Positions 45,287 to 57,375 of a DNA stretch of 64,000 nucleotides are shown here, one piece after another. Position 1 is the stretch's first letter; every line of letters begins with the position of its first letter. The notes beneath the pieces are model-generated. The model was not told the DNA's origin. It worked only from the letters and a program-made list of their open reading frames with translations, and ran no database searches. Origin of the DNA: Echria macrotheca (Eukaryota; Ascomycota; Sordariomycetes; Sordariales; Schizotheciaceae); NCBI GenBank assembly GCA_030411725.1, contig MU839829.1:248001-312000 (forward strand), read 5' to 3'. Both the position numbers and the translations under genes were made by a program.

Positions 45287-45630
45287 GTGTCTTGTGATGG
45301 TTCTGCTTCGCCGGGGCGAGGGATGGTACAGCCCGGACTACAGGGTTTTGACGGGGCTCAAGATGGCCGTGGATTGCGAGAGTTGGATATCAAGTCTCAT
45401 CACAGAACGACGTTCTGGTGCTGTCCCATCCGGGTATCACATTATTAAGAAACAGAAAGAAACTAAGCCGCAGAAACTGCGAGCTGAATTCCGTATCTAA
45501 ACTACAGATAACCAACAACAAAAGAACAATGCTAGTAACCGGGCTCAGCGCCAAACAATACTTCTCTCCTCTGACCAAGTCTGTTTCATGTACAATTCTG
45601 TTCCTTCAAAATAGTTCCGGCAAACGCCGC
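45287..45630. other. convergent spacer, Rav2/NIPSNAP
   Basis: This is the shared 3' region. I see no gene in it. Confidence 0.55.
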
Positions 45631-46738
45631 TCAAGCCACAGGTGACCACGGCATCGGGATCAAAATCCGGCTCTTCATCTCCTGGATAAGGGGAACCGTC
45701 TTGTGCACCGTCTCGGCCCAGCCTTCTATGCCCCAGCTCTTCTCGCGGCGAATCTTACGCTCCTCGAGGTCGGCAAACTGCCACAGATGGTGGACCGTGT
45801 TGAGGTCGCCAATCTGCACAAACCAGGCACCCACGCCCTCCATCACCTCCCGTCGCGCCTTGAGCCCCCTACGCCAGTGCGTCTCCCACTCGAGAAGGTT
45901 GCCGGGGTGCAACGTATACGACCGCAGCTCAAAAAGACCGCCGAGCTGGCGCGGCGGCGTGGTAGGCCAGAAGCTGAACTCCTGCATCAGCGAGCTGTGC
46001 TTGCCGCGGATCAGACTCCTGAGTTGGCGGTCGAATTCGGGATAGTCGGGGTGCTGAGAGATCGAGTGGAGCGAAGCGTGATAACCTTGGTAGCGCTGAT
46101 ATTCCCAGATGTGGACTGCGGTCCGTTAGACATGGAACCTGGTACCGAGGAAAGAAAGACATACCAAACGTGTCGCAGTCGCCCACTTCTGTCCGCCAGC
46201 TCCCAACCAGATGAACCTTATTCTCTGGCACACTCGCCATGCGGGGATACCATGTGCCGACCAGGTCGACGTACTCTTCGACGCACTCGGGCTTGACCTC
46301 GTGGAAGACGATCGAGTGGACGTACTTGCCGCGGGCCAGCACCTGACTGAAGCTGGCCTCGATCTGCGCGTCCATCTCGCGGCCCTCCTTGGTGCCGTAG
46401 ATAAGGTTGCTGAGGGGGCCCGACTTGCGCTGGGGCTCTTTGTCGGCCGCCTGCGCCGCGCTTCCTGCTTTCGGCTGTGTGCTTAGCGATCCGAGGCCTT
46501 GGGCACTACGGATACCGGACGAGGAGTATGAAGACAACGCACTGGCTTCCCTCTGCTTCTGCGCCTCCACAAGCTGCTCCCGGAACACCTTCTGCCGGCT
46601 GTTGAACTTGTCGTGCTGCTCCGGTTCGATATCGCCGAGTGAAGGGACGTGCTTCCGGGCCGCGACCGATGTCGCGAATGCCCGTGTCCCACGGGTAGAC
46701 ACGCCAGTCGCGGCGCGGGCTGCGTGTCGAGACAGCAT
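45631..46738 (-). CDS. mitochondrial NIPSNAP-family protein
   Basis: Two exons (46738-46165 and 46115-45631; donor GTATGT, acceptor CGCAG) encode 352 residues. The start MLSRHAARAATGVSTRGTRA is an Arg/Ala-rich presequence expected to target mitochondria. After a Ser/Gln-rich linker come two NIPSNAP-type ferredoxin-like units: YVHSIVFHEVKPECVEEYVD with HLVGSWRTEVGDCDTFGVHIWEY, and LFELRSYTLHPGNLLEWETHW with DLNTVHHLWQFADLEER. The family is conserved from fungi to animals and associated with mitochondrial membranes, vesicle functions and mitophagy signalling in animals; the fungal role is unclear. The gene is divergent from ATP18. Confidence 0.88.
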
Positions 46739-47561
46739 CTTGTCGCTGTGAGGTTGGGGAAAATACGTCGATGCGGATTTAAAGAATGAGGAGACACACA
46801 GCGTCTGGATCAGACGCCCTGCCGCGGGAATTAGACCCCGAAAATGCCAATTGACCGGCAACAAAGAAAACGGGCCGATGCTGTTGATGCTGGCCGACAC
46901 AAATCGTTCGCTCGAGGGTCGTCACTCGAGATGTCGGGATACCGAGTCCGGAGAGGGGATCGACGCAGGACGGAGAAGGAGCAGCAGCACGGCAGAAGTG
47001 GTCAGAATGGTGGTGTTCCGTTTGGAGCAGCTGTGCAGGGTCAGAATCGCGGCAGTGAGGAGGCCAGACCACAGGGAGGAACGGCAGAGCGGCAGCAAAC
47101 GGCGTCTCTGGGGTATGACTGAAGGCAACCGAGGCTGGGAGGGCAGGGCGAAGAGGAGGGGAGCGATGCAGGTTAATTGGGCAAACGAGGAGCGACGATG
47201 CGAGTTGTCCTTCACCCCGCACTTGGAGAGGAGGCCAACGTTGGACGACGCGGAACGGAAGGCACGAGGCAGTTTGCTAGGAGCTTGGACCTTCCCCAGC
47301 TGTGAGCTCCAGCACCACAGCGCCCAGTGCGGGGAATGATGTCACACAGGCCACAGGCTGCAGGGAGAAACGTTCTCGCGCTCCGTTGGCCGGATTGTGC
47401 CTTGCAATTCAGGCACGAAGGCCACTGCACAGCAACGGGCTAGCGCAAGCTTCGGAAAATCGGAAGCTGCGAAAACCGCTCGTTCCGCTGACTCGAACCT
47501 TTCCACAACATCAAAACCTCTCCCCGTCCGCAATCCGACTCTCGCTCCCGATACCGTCAAC
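46739..47561. other. divergent promoter region, NIPSNAP/ATP18
   Basis: About 820 bp upstream of two genes for mitochondrial proteins. Several overlapping open frames are present (for example 46779-47222 minus and 46851-47339 plus), but none has a motif or splice partner. Confidence 0.5.
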
Positions 47562-47953
47562 ATGTCTTGGTTCGGACTCACCCCGCTCAAGAAGTTCCCG
47601 GCGCCCGTGTGTATGTCAATTGGCCCCTGATGTCGAGCGACGACGCGGTCATGATCTCCTGCTGACGTTGCTCGCAGTGCGGCCGATGGCTCCGTTCTTC
47701 GCGGCTGGTATGTCACGACTACTCGATCCTATCTCAATCGACTCTCTCGATTGATGTGTCGGGATCGAATCGTCGATTGGAGGGTTGCTAATGCTGGATA
47801 GCCCTGATTGTCGCCTACGGCGTCAACTCTGCTCAGAATGCCATGATGGACAGTACGACGACCTCTCCTTTGTGTGTGTGTTTATACTGACGCAATACAG
47901 CTCCCGAGTTCAGGAATGACCCCAGGAACCCCAACGCCAAGGCGAACCACTAG
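47562..47953 (+). CDS. ATP18: mitochondrial F-type ATP synthase subunit J (Atp18)
   Basis: Four tiny exons (47562-47610, 47678-47707, 47802-47852 and 47901-47953) encode only 60 residues. MSWFGLTPLKKFPAPVLRPM, then the single membrane span APFFAAALIVAYGVNSAQNA, then FRNDPRNPNAKANH. This matches the i/j subunit family: a WFGL...KKFPAPV start, one transmembrane helix and an NDPRNP end. The subunit sits in the Fo stator region of the inner membrane and supports dimerisation. All splice phases close (donors GTATGT, GTATGT and GTACGA). The phase-1 donor after GTGT was chosen because it restores Leu17. Confidence 0.93.
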
Positions 47954-48827
47954 GCGGTGACGATGTGGGTGTGGGATGGCGAGACAACGACGGCTGCGAA
48001 TTTCCTTACCGATTTCCGAGTCGTCGATCACGACGTGTATCATAGAGCAGCACCGGCGTCAATTGAGCTGTATTGAATATGTACGTTGGGCGATGCGTTG
48101 TATCAGTGGACATGGGGCTGGAATTGGGCGGGCATGCTGTGTGTCTCGAGCTTTCCAGGCACGAGATGACAGCTCCATCAGCCTGTCCGGGATGTCTACA
48201 CTGACAGGTAAACACCCGTGTCAAAGCTTTGATCTTTTCTTCCCGAACAATCCGAGGCTTTCACCTCACATTGCCAGCTAACACGTTGTTTCACAACGTG
48301 TTATCGGCATCCTACCACTCCAATTGGTAGGGTGTTTTCGCTCCTGGCATAGATCAATCTAGACCCGTTGCTGGGCGCCCGCGTTGAGAGTTCGTCTTGT
48401 AACTCACTGAGATGTTGGGAATCAGTAGAGGTTACATATCACATACTGGGGGTACGATGATGGCTTTCAAGGGTGAGCTTCGGCTCTTCTGTTATAAGCT
48501 CGGTGATTCTCTGGTCTTCGATAAGGGCCTTGAACTGAAGACATCAAATAAATAAACAGTGACGTCCAACCAAGAGTCCGTTGTGCTGGTGCTGCTTTTT
48601 TGCCATCGTTTTTGCCATGATGCCCTGATACGGCCCCACATCTGGCTGCCCGAGATTTACCAGCTTCAGCGCCGCTGACTCCGATCCACGGCAGACCTCC
48701 AATGAGGTGCATAAAACCAGGCGTGGTGCTGCAACCGCTAAGGATATCTGCCAAACACTTCTCAAAGCCACCGGGGTCATTTAGAAACATTTTCCTTTCT
48801 GCAGCGCAAAGTTTGACTGTCGTCGCA
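47954..48827. other. intergenic region with two adjacent hairpins
   Basis: I see no gene. At 48280-48302 AACACGTTG and CAACGTGTT form a 9-bp stem with a 5-nt loop. At 48311-48331 CCTACCA and TGGTAGG form a 7-bp stem. Both lie about 330 bp past the ATP18 stop. Confidence 0.6.
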
Positions 48828-49923
48828 ATGGAAGACACAGACAGCGCTCACCAGAGCGCCACCGACTCACCCGCGACCGTCACATCCTCACCTCAACCAG
48901 GACAGACGAGCTCCAAGAAACAGAAGCCACAACGTCCGCCGCAGGCTCAAAAGCAGAAACCGCATGTCCCTAAGAAGGAAGTCAGGATATTGATGTTGCA
49001 TGGTATACTTTTTCTCTCCACTGGCTCGACCCTTTCTCTCGCTGGTCGATCCACACACCTCCATCACTCACTCAGTCAGCACTGTCTCAGTGTCTTCCCA
49101 GACTCATTCATGATCAACAACAGATGAGATAAAACTAAAACCACAATACTGACACAAAAACAAAACAGGATACACGCAATCCGGCCCCCTCTTCCGTGCA
49201 AAGACCCGCGCCCTCGAGAAACTCCTCGCCAAGGTCCTCGCCCCGCTCAACCTCGTTCCTGTCCTGCTGTATCCCACCGCGCCGAACCGGCTCTCGCCGC
49301 GCGACATCCCCGGGTTCGAGGTCCGATCTCCCCAATCTGAAGAAGGGGATGAGGAAGAAGATGGCGAGATCGACTCGTGGGCGTGGTTCCGCAAGGACGA
49401 GGCGACGGGTTCGTATCGGCTTTTGGAGGAGGGGATGAGTACCCTTGCTGAGGCGATGCGGGAGGGCGGGTTGGCGAGGTTGGAGGAGGGGGAGTCTGGG
49501 GGGAATGGGGTCGATGGGGTGGTGGGGTTTAGTCAGGGGGGGACTATGGCTGCTATGTTGGCTTCTGCTATGGAAGAGGGGAGGGGGGATGGAAAGGAGG
49601 AGGAGGGGTGGGTGAGGACTGTGAGGGAGGCGAATGGTGGGAGGCCGTTGAGGTTTGCGGTCGTGTATAGCGGTTTCTGGGCGGTGCCGGCTGAATTGGG
49701 GTGGTTGTATGAGCCTAAGATTAGGACGCCTACGTTGCACTTTTTGGGGAGTTTGGATACGGTTGTGGAGGAGGGACGGAGTCGTGCGTTGGTGGAACGG
49801 TGTGAGGACCCGGTTGTTGTGGTGCATCCCGGGGGGCATTATGTGCCTGTTAGCAAGGAGTGGGTTATGCCCCTGGCGGGGTTTATCAGGAAATGTTTGG
49901 AGACTGGGTCGTCTTCGTCATAG
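48828..49923 (+). CDS. FSH-family serine hydrolase
   Basis: Two exons (48828-49002 and 49169-49923; acceptor AAAACAG) encode 309 residues. The start MEDTDSAHQSATDSPAT is preferred over an in-frame ATG at 48702. After a Lys/Gln/Pro-rich N-terminus the alpha/beta-hydrolase fold begins VRILMLHGYTQSGPLF. The nucleophile elbow GFSQGG has Ser near residue 180. The Asp is in GSLDTVV (about 255) and the His in HPGGHYVP (about 282). This triad is that of Fsh1/OVCA2-like hydrolases; cutinase-like or thioesterase activities are known in the family. It lies tail to tail with the next gene, with 53 bp between stops. Confidence 0.9.
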
Positions 49924-49976
49924 AGATATATACACGACATATAGACTCTCCAGTATCTTGAAATACAAGTGGTTGA

Positions 49977-50788
49977 TCACTCAGTCATCCGCTTCGCCGA
50001 TTCCACCACGCTCTCCGGCGGCACGGCCGTCAGAGCAGCCCGACTATCCGGCACCCGCTCGGTCTGCTCCCAGTCCGCACCGCGATACTTGCTGCTCCCG
50101 TGTCCCTTCTTCCCCTGTCTCGGCAGCTCCTCCATATTCTGTATATGGTTCTCCGGTCCAATTCCCAGATTCGCCTTACGCGCCCGCACGCCGCGCTCAA
50201 GGGGCTCGCCATGTCGGGGAGGATCCCCACCAAGGTGAGGCTGGGTATCGGGGTCGACAAGGTCCGGCCGCGACTTGTCAATCACCTCCTCCTCGAGCTT
50301 CTTGGGATCGAGACCCAGCTTGCGGAGGTTGGATTCCTCGAGGCCACCGGGGTTGTGCTGGTAGATATGGGCCATTTTATCCTCTGGCCCGCCTACGCCC
50401 TCGAAGACGTGGCCGTGGAGGAATCTTTTTTGTCTCCGTTAGTTGTTTTCTGGGGAGAAGAGAAGGGGAGACAGAATCACCGTCCGCGGTCATCAACACC
50501 TCCGCCCTCGCTCGGCGGGATCCGGCGGTCGTACGCCTTGCTCGTGACCAGGTCGTCGCCGTAGGTCACGCTCGCGCCGGGGAACTTGGACGCTGAGATG
50601 TCGGTTACGCCGGCCGGTTCGTAGTCTGTTGCGCGGTCGCGGCCCGCGCCGGTTTTGGCCTGGTACGAGTTGAGGTCGCGCTCGGCCTGGCGGGCGATGT
50701 CGTCTAGTTTCTTGTTTTCATCTCCGGGGGCTGACATTTTGAGGTCTCGCTCTTTCAATGCTCTTGGCGCTTGGGTGTTTTGGCTCAA
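49977..50788 (-). CDS. conserved-looking small hydrophilic protein, unknown function
   Basis: Two exons (50788 or 50737 to 50481, and 50424-49977; donor GTGATT, branch CAACTAACGG, acceptor AAAAAAG) encode 251 residues from 50788 or 234 from 50737. The second start (MSAPGDENKKLDDIARQAER) lacks the odd leader MSQNTQAPRALKERDLK. The protein is charged and lacks a signal or membrane segment. It contains KLDDIARQAERDLNSYQA, FPGASVTYGDDLVTSKAYD, DKMAHIYQHNPGGLEESNL and KLGLDPKKLEEEVID. I recognise no domain. Confidence 0.75.
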
Positions 50789-52234
50789 TGGGTAGGGGGT
50801 CTGTTGTGTTAATATTGATCGGTAAAGAACCGAAGAGTGTTATGTTATATATGACATGTCGCCCGTGATGGACACCTCATCAATACTGCGTCATGACGTT
50901 GTCGACATGGTGATGTCAGAAACTGCGGCCCAGCAGCACCCGCTAATTCCTGACCGCCGGTCATATGCAGCGCAGTAAACGAGCTCAAGAGTGCGAGACT
51001 TCTCGAGCGGGAAAAATAAAAGATATCTGTCTTCTATGTCATGGACCGACGTTTCTAGCTGTGTCGCCGCACTGTGTTTATGCGAGCGCTGGTGTAACGT
51101 GGCGTAGGGCTGACACATCAAGGTGTAGGATAGCCTTAACAACGAAATACATTGAATGGTGAACTTGGTCCTAAGAAAGACAGCACGACCAAGTTTACAA
51201 ATTCATTCTCAGTATATCTGAATTACGCAGGCCGCGAGCCTGTGAGCGCGTGTGCATGAGGCTGGCTTCGGAGGCAGAAACAACAAGACATCCTCGTTTA
51301 TGACCACGACGAAGGTAATAAGCAGCGGATCTTCCTGATTCTGTTATATCGGTGAGGCGTCATCGCCGGGATTTCTATGGCCCCTGGAGCCTCTAGTTCC
51401 CTCTCTTTCTCCCCTTATCGCTCACTCTCTAGTGTCTGGAATCTGTCGAGAACCGACCTAGTGACAGCGTCGAGTGGTGTTCCGTATCAGGGGTGCACGT
51501 CGGCAATCCTGGGCAGTCTCATGCTCTGGCACTGATATAATTGACCAGGTTTAATACCTAAAGCCGTCTCACAACTTCTCGCATCCATATGAGTGACGTA
51601 TAAACGGCCCCTCTGACCATCTGTTGAGGAGTCTCGGAATGGTCGGCTGTAGGATACTCTCAAGATCATCATGTCGTATCCCAAAAGCCTATCTCCGAAT
51701 GTTGGATCGATACGCTTCAATCTCGGCGATGATCTTCAGTCGGAGGTCCACGGACATAATATATGGGAAAATTTGAACCGACACAGCGTCAATGGATACA
51801 CTAACATTTTCAGATCAATGTCAGTAACGGGAACTGCAGACGTAAGCTCGGGATCCCGTGTCCCAACCTCCTCGGCAACCAGCACCCTCTCGGTTTCCGA
51901 AAAGATATATGCCTGCCTAGGCGTATTGGAAAACCCTTACCAAACCGGGATGGCACAACCCTGCCCCAGACCAATCGAGGCTCCGAGAGACACACCCCTT
52001 GTTCCATTAAACCCAGAACACCTCAGCTGGGAGACGCGCCGGACCTGATTGGATCGAGCCCTGTCGCTGTGGTCGGATATGGTCAGGTGCATATAATATC
52101 GACCCCTCATCTCTCTCTATCTCGCAGCACCCGTCCTCAAACAAAATTCCCTCAATCCCACCTGGAGCGAAGGACCGTTGTGGGCCGTCTCTTCTGGCTT
52201 GGCCGAACCCGCAACGCAATCTCTGATACGACAG
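50789..52234. other. gene-free region upstream of the P450
   Basis: About 1.4 kb. The open frame at 51671-52048 has no motif or splice context. I see no RNA gene or repeat. Confidence 0.5.
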
Positions 52235-54059
52235 ATGGACGCCGTGGTAAAGGAGGCCGCGGCGGCTCTGTGGGCCCTCCCGCTGCAGTCGACCGGCGTC
52301 GTGACCGTCCTCGTCGCCGTACTCGCGCTTATCGCCTTCGCGGCAAGGAAGAGCAATGACGACGAGCCACTGAGTCTGCCGAACTGGAAGGGAATCCCGT
52401 TCCTCGGGAATACCATCCAGTACATCGTGGACAATGGAACGTTCATCGACCGCGCCGGGTATGGTACCCTATGTCTTCCTCCTTATGTAGTCGGAATGCT
52501 GACCAACGCCAGAGAGTATCTGAAAACGCGAGATATTGTCAAGTTCTCCCTCGGCTCGACACCAGTATACCTGGTGACGGGCGGGAAGCACGTGCAGGCG
52601 CTCTTCCGAAAATCCACCTCGATCAGCTCCGACAAGTTTTTGCTCTTGGTCATGGAGACCATTATGTGCTTCACCCCCGAAGACCGCGCAAAGTTCGAAA
52701 ATGACCACACCGGGCGACTTCCCGAGCCGGCTCCGGGGACGGCAGAGACGCACAAGGGACCGCGGTACTGGCTCGACTTCCACAACTATAACGCGCGGAC
52801 GCTGGCGCTGACGTCCACCACGTCTTTGTTGACGGCAAAGTTCTACGACCTGTTCAGAGACCGCGTCCAGGCCTATCCTGTCGGAGAGTGGACGACGGTA
52901 AACCTGCAGGGCTTCATGCGCACCAAGATGGCGGGGGCGGCCATCCGAGCCATGGCCGGAAACAAGTTCCTGGACCGCGTCGGCGAGGACGAGGTGCTGC
53001 AAGCCTTCTGGGACTACGATAGCGTCACGATGCGGCTGATGTATTCGTTGCCAAAGTGGATGGATCCCAAGCCGTGGCAGATTCTGGACCGGATCCATCA
53101 GATTGCGATAGATTGGGCACAGAAGGACATGGACCCGGTGTTGGAAGGGAAGGAGGAAGCCGCTGAAGGCTGGGACCCTCGTGTCGGCTTGAAATTCTTG
53201 CGCGAGTATCAGAGATGGGGCAAGGAGAACGGGCTTGACGTAAAGACTCGAGCTGGGTACTTTGTTGGCCTGCTTCTTGGGTAAGCCCTGGATCGTCGCC
53301 TTGATCACTCGATGGTTGCTGATTGCGTCGCAGACTCAACGGAAACAGCATCCCTATTGCGACGTGGGCCCTGTTTGAGCTCGTCCAGGACCCTGAGCTC
53401 TTGGAGGCTGTTCGAAACGAAGCCGAGACCGCGTTTGACACCGACTCTTCGGGCCAGCGGACCTTGGATGTCCCGAGGATGTTGACTTTACCCCTTTTGC
53501 AGTCCGTCTATGTCGAGACACTTCGACTGCATGTCTCCGTCAACGTCACCCGCGAGGTAGTTGGCGACGTGACCCTGGGCGGCTACAAACTGCCCAAGCA
53601 CGCTCTGATACAAGCGCCGACGTGGCTCGCACACTCGAACGAAAAGGTGTGGAGTGCTGAGGGCCATCCGGCGTCCGAGTTCTGGGCCTATCGACATGTC
53701 CGATATTCCAACACTGACAGCGACGGGAAAGGCAAAGCCGAGTTCGTGATGTCGGCGGGTCCGAACGACTTCTTCCCCTACGGTACGTTGCTGTTAGCCG
53801 CTCGAACTTTGAAGAATTGCTAATCCTGTGTGTAGGCGGCGGTATCTCGATGTGCCCAGGGCGCCATTTTGCCAAGCAGGAGATCATGGCGGCTCTGGCA
53901 ATCATGGTAACCACGTTCGACATTGAAATGATTGAGTGGGTGACGATGGATGGAAAGTCCAAGTCGGACCGGCCGCCGCGGGATGATCTAACTCACAGCG
54001 GTTCTGCTGCGCTACCGCCGGACAGAGACATGAAAGTCAGGTGGAGGCGAAGACTGTAA
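52235..54059 (+). CDS. cytochrome P450 (CYP7/CYP8-like fungal type)
   Basis: Four exons (52235-52458, 52513-53280, 53334-53782 and 53836-54059) encode 554 residues. The start MDAVVKEAAAALWALPLQ runs into a membrane anchor (VVTVLVAVLALIAFAA), followed by the proline-rich hinge LPNWKGIPFLGNT. The I-helix reads LLLGLNGNSIPIATWALFEL, lacking the usual acid-Thr pair in the manner of CYP7/CYP8-like enzymes. The K-helix ExxR is ETLR near 392. The heme loop is FFPYGGGISMCPGRHFA with Cys near 487. It is anchored in the endoplasmic reticulum; the substrate (sterol- or fatty-acid-like in this class) is unknown. The first intron is exactly 54 nt and stop-free, so it is easily missed. A laccase follows 1.2 kb downstream. 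Confidence 0.9.
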
Positions 54060-55298
54060 TATTGTTGTTCCGATTATGGGCTTCTGCCGGGAGATTGTGA
54101 CAATATGCACTTTTGGGAAATCTGGGTCACCGGCGGAGAAGTAAAGAGTTGCGATTGCCAGATCAAGATTGGGTTCTCTTATCTTCGGAAGCATCAGGTA
54201 TTTCATGTGACACCAGTCTGGCACTGGAGGGGAAGGAGCAATCAATGAAAATACCGAGGGTTTGGATTATTTTGCTTGGTCTGGCGCCGCGTGGGCCGTT
54301 CCTTCCTTTTTCCTTGCGCTTCATTCGTGTTATGTCCAAAACAAGGTCGACCCGCAGAACGCCACTGCACTTTGAGGTTCTGCGGTTTCGGAACTTCATC
54401 TCATATTGCCGGTGGGTGGAGTTAGATAACCAGGGATGGGATGACCCGTGTTATCCTCGTACTTGCGTTTCTCTTCCTAGTAACAAAATGCATCAAAGGG
54501 TGTTGCTAGCACAGGCGCAGCCTCATACCGTCCAAAGAGAGTGCGATAATCTCCGTTCGAACCGACTCCTTTTCAGCCCTCTCTTCTGGCTTAGCTCGAT
54601 CTTCCTCTGCATGCCTCCGTTCGGCTCAGGGCGAATCAGCCACAGCTTTCGATACACCAACTCCACTGGCAAAACCTCGTACCTTACATGTACCGAGTCA
54701 GGAAGAGCAGGCATGGGTGAGACGCATCCCACGTGCAAGCCATCATCGAATTTCTTTTCCACTGCAGCCTGAATGGCTCTGCTGGATTTCCTTTTGTAGT
54801 AAGTGGTTGGATAGTGCTGAGAATGTCTGCTGGGCTGAAATCGGAAAGGATCTTCACGTTCACGGAATCACTCGCGGGAGCCTCGTCGCGGTCTAGACTT
54901 TGATGGCAGCATCACATCTGGTGGTTAGCTGAAATGCCGGCTCGGACGCCACAGCACAGCTTGCATGCAGTCCATTTGCATGTTGGCAGCTATGGTTGGT
55001 TGAGATGCTAAGCATTTGCCAAGCTCGGGCACCACGACATCGACGATGGTCCCGATTGGCCGTGAATCCCCATCGCCTTACCGGATAAGGCTATCGGCTT
55101 GCGCTGGGCTTGCGCTGGGCTTGCACTGGGCTTGCACAGGGCTAGCTGAGGGCCTCTCCTCTCTAATCATCTCCCGCCTTGCTATTTTTCTTCTCCCCAT
55201 GATAAGGTAACTAATAGGTACTCTCTTCCGCAGGGAGAGTGTCTTTCCTTCTCACCATCAAATCCGTACAATAGTCTTATAATTGGCAGAAATTCAGC
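54060..55298. other. intergenic region, P450 to laccase
   Basis: The open frame at 54113-54772 has no ATG start and no motif. A short 11-bp tandem repeat lies at 55096-55139. The right end is the laccase promoter. Confidence 0.5.
55096..55139 (+). repeat. 11-bp tandem repeat, four units
   Basis: The units GGCTTGCGCTG, GGCTTGCGCTG, GGCTTGCACTG and GGCTTGCACAG lie 160-200 bp upstream of the laccase start. Confidence 0.85.
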
Positions 55299-57375
55299 AT
55301 GAAACTCCTTGATCAGCTGTGGGCTTTGCTCACTTACCTTATTACTATCTCGTCAAACCTCTTGCCCGAAAGGGAATTTGAGCCAAGCGACCAGTTCGCC
55401 CTGGGAATTCCGACTCACACCCACATCGATCCACCCCGCGGACCCGTCTTCAAACCTCCTGGGGGCCATCCCGGAGATGACACCTTCAAGTGCGACTACT
55501 CGGCCATGGTCGGCTTCCAAGATTGCTCGGCCACGAATACCAGCTGCTGGCTCACCAATGGTAACATCACCTTTGACATCGGCACTGACTACGAGGGTCT
55601 CAACTCCAATGGCGACATCAACATGCCCGTCGGCATTAAACGCAGTTACACAATTATCGCACAGGATGGCAGCTACTTTGCCGACGGTCTTGACTTTTCC
55701 GAGGCGAAGCTGTTCCGTGACATTACCAAAGCGGCAGCCCAGTATCCCGGCCCCTGGATCCAGGCCTGCTGGGGCGATCTGATCGAGATCACGGTGCTCA
55801 ACAATCTCTCAACAAATGGCACCAGCATCCACTGGCATGGCATCCGCCAGTGGTTCAACATGCAGGCCGACGGCGTCAACGGGGTGACACAGTGTCCCAT
55901 TGCCCCCGGTGACCAGTTTGTCTACACGTTCAACGCAACCCAGTACGGCTCTTCCTGGTACCACTCGCACTACACCATTCAATATGCCGATGGCTTGGTC
56001 GGGCCTATTACCATCCATGGCCCGAGCTCGGCTCAATATGATGTCGCCCCGGAGCAACCACTCTTATTCACCGATTGGAGTGAGTACCTCCTATTGTGTT
56101 TCTCTACGAGTACAAGCTTTGACATCCGCGTACCTAGTTCACAACAGCGCCTTCAGCCTCCTACGACTCGGGACTGCTTTGAGTCCGAGCATCCTGCTCA
56201 ATGGAATCGGCAACGTGACCAAATTCGCAGGCCAGACAGTCGTCGACCCCAAACTCATACCTGCGCCGTACACGATCAACGTCGGCGAGCGAACAGCCAA
56301 CGCAACCCGGTTCCTGCTGCGGCTCATCAACACATCCTTCGAGACTACCTTTGTCGTAACCATCGACAGCCATATGATGCAGGTGATTGAGGTCGACTTT
56401 GTGCCCATTCAGCCCTACACGACCAAGGAGGTCTTCATCGGCATCGGCCAACGCTTCAACGTCATTGTCGAGCTTGACGACAGCGCACCGGCCGGCGAAA
56501 ATGACTTTTGGATCCGCGCTTACATTCCCGAACAGTGCACGAACGGCGATTTCGCACCGAACCGGACCTCGCCGTACGAACAAGTTGGCATCTTCCACTA
56601 CGGCGCGGCGGCCGCCCAGACTCCTACCTCAACCCCGTGGCCGAACCTGGACCTGAGCTGCACCGACGAGCCCTACGCATCCATCACACCCGTCGTCAAG
56701 TGGATCGTTCCGCCAACGCCCGTCAACCAGCCGAAGTGCGACACTAACTGCTCCGGGGAGGTCCAAAACATCACGATGGGCAGCCCGCCGCCATCAGATT
56801 ATCCTCTGGCCGCTTTCGGGCTCAACCCCATGAGCCTGTCGTCATGGACGCCCTTTCGCATCGACTACTCCCAGCCGGCCTTCCTCAACCTCAACCTGTC
56901 GCGCAACTGGACGGCCAACGAACTCGTCGTGCCCGAGGACTACACGGCCCAAGACTGGATCTACCTGACCATTTGCGACGACGAGGGCGCCGGTCCGCAC
57001 CCAATGCACCTGCACGGCCACGACTTTGCCATTCTCCAGGTCGGCACCCAGCCGTGCGGCAGCCTGCTGCCCAGCGACCTGTCGCTGCGCCTGGACAACC
57101 CCGCGCGGCGCGACGTCGTGCTCGTGCCCGTCGGCGGCTTTGTCATTATTGCCTTCAAAACCGACAACCCTGGCAACTGGCTGATGCATTGCCATATTGC
57201 CGAGCACGCCGCCATGGGCTTGGGGCTGCAGATCCTCGAGCGTCAGCCGGATGCGTTGCGGAGATGGCCGGATGCGAACCACTCGCATGCGGTTTTTGAG
57301 GCCCAGCGCGTCTGTCAGAACTGGAACCCCTGGTGGGCTACGAGCAGCGAGGTGCAGGATGATTCGGGGGTTTGA
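55299..57375 (+). CDS. secreted laccase (ascomycete multicopper oxidase)
   Basis: Two exons (55299-56079 and 56138-57375; donor GTGAGT, acceptor CCTAG) encode 672 residues. A signal-anchor-like N-terminus (QLWALLTYLITISSNLL) precedes the mature enzyme. Copper ligands are seen in HWHGIRQ (about 178-184), WYHSH (220-224), HPMHLHGH (about 548-555) and HCHIAEH (about 611-617). A Leu sits at the type-1 axial position, counted from the last His. The C-terminus ends DDSGV, the DSG(I/V/L) plug typical of ascomycete laccases. It oxidises phenols and reduces oxygen to water outside the cell, in pigment, lignin or detoxification chemistry. The P450 lies upstream on the same strand, but no cluster backbone gene is present. 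Confidence 0.95.

Noticed and set aside
46779..47339. overlapping open frames in the NIPSNAP/ATP18 promoter
   Set aside because: Both strands are open only by base composition; no motif, start context or splice partner.
51671..52048. 125-codon open frame upstream of the P450
   Set aside because: No recognisable features; composition looks like non-coding flank.
54113..54772. 219-codon open frame downstream of the P450
   Set aside because: It opens on TTG rather than ATG, shows no motif, signal or splice partner, and overlaps the P450 3' flank.
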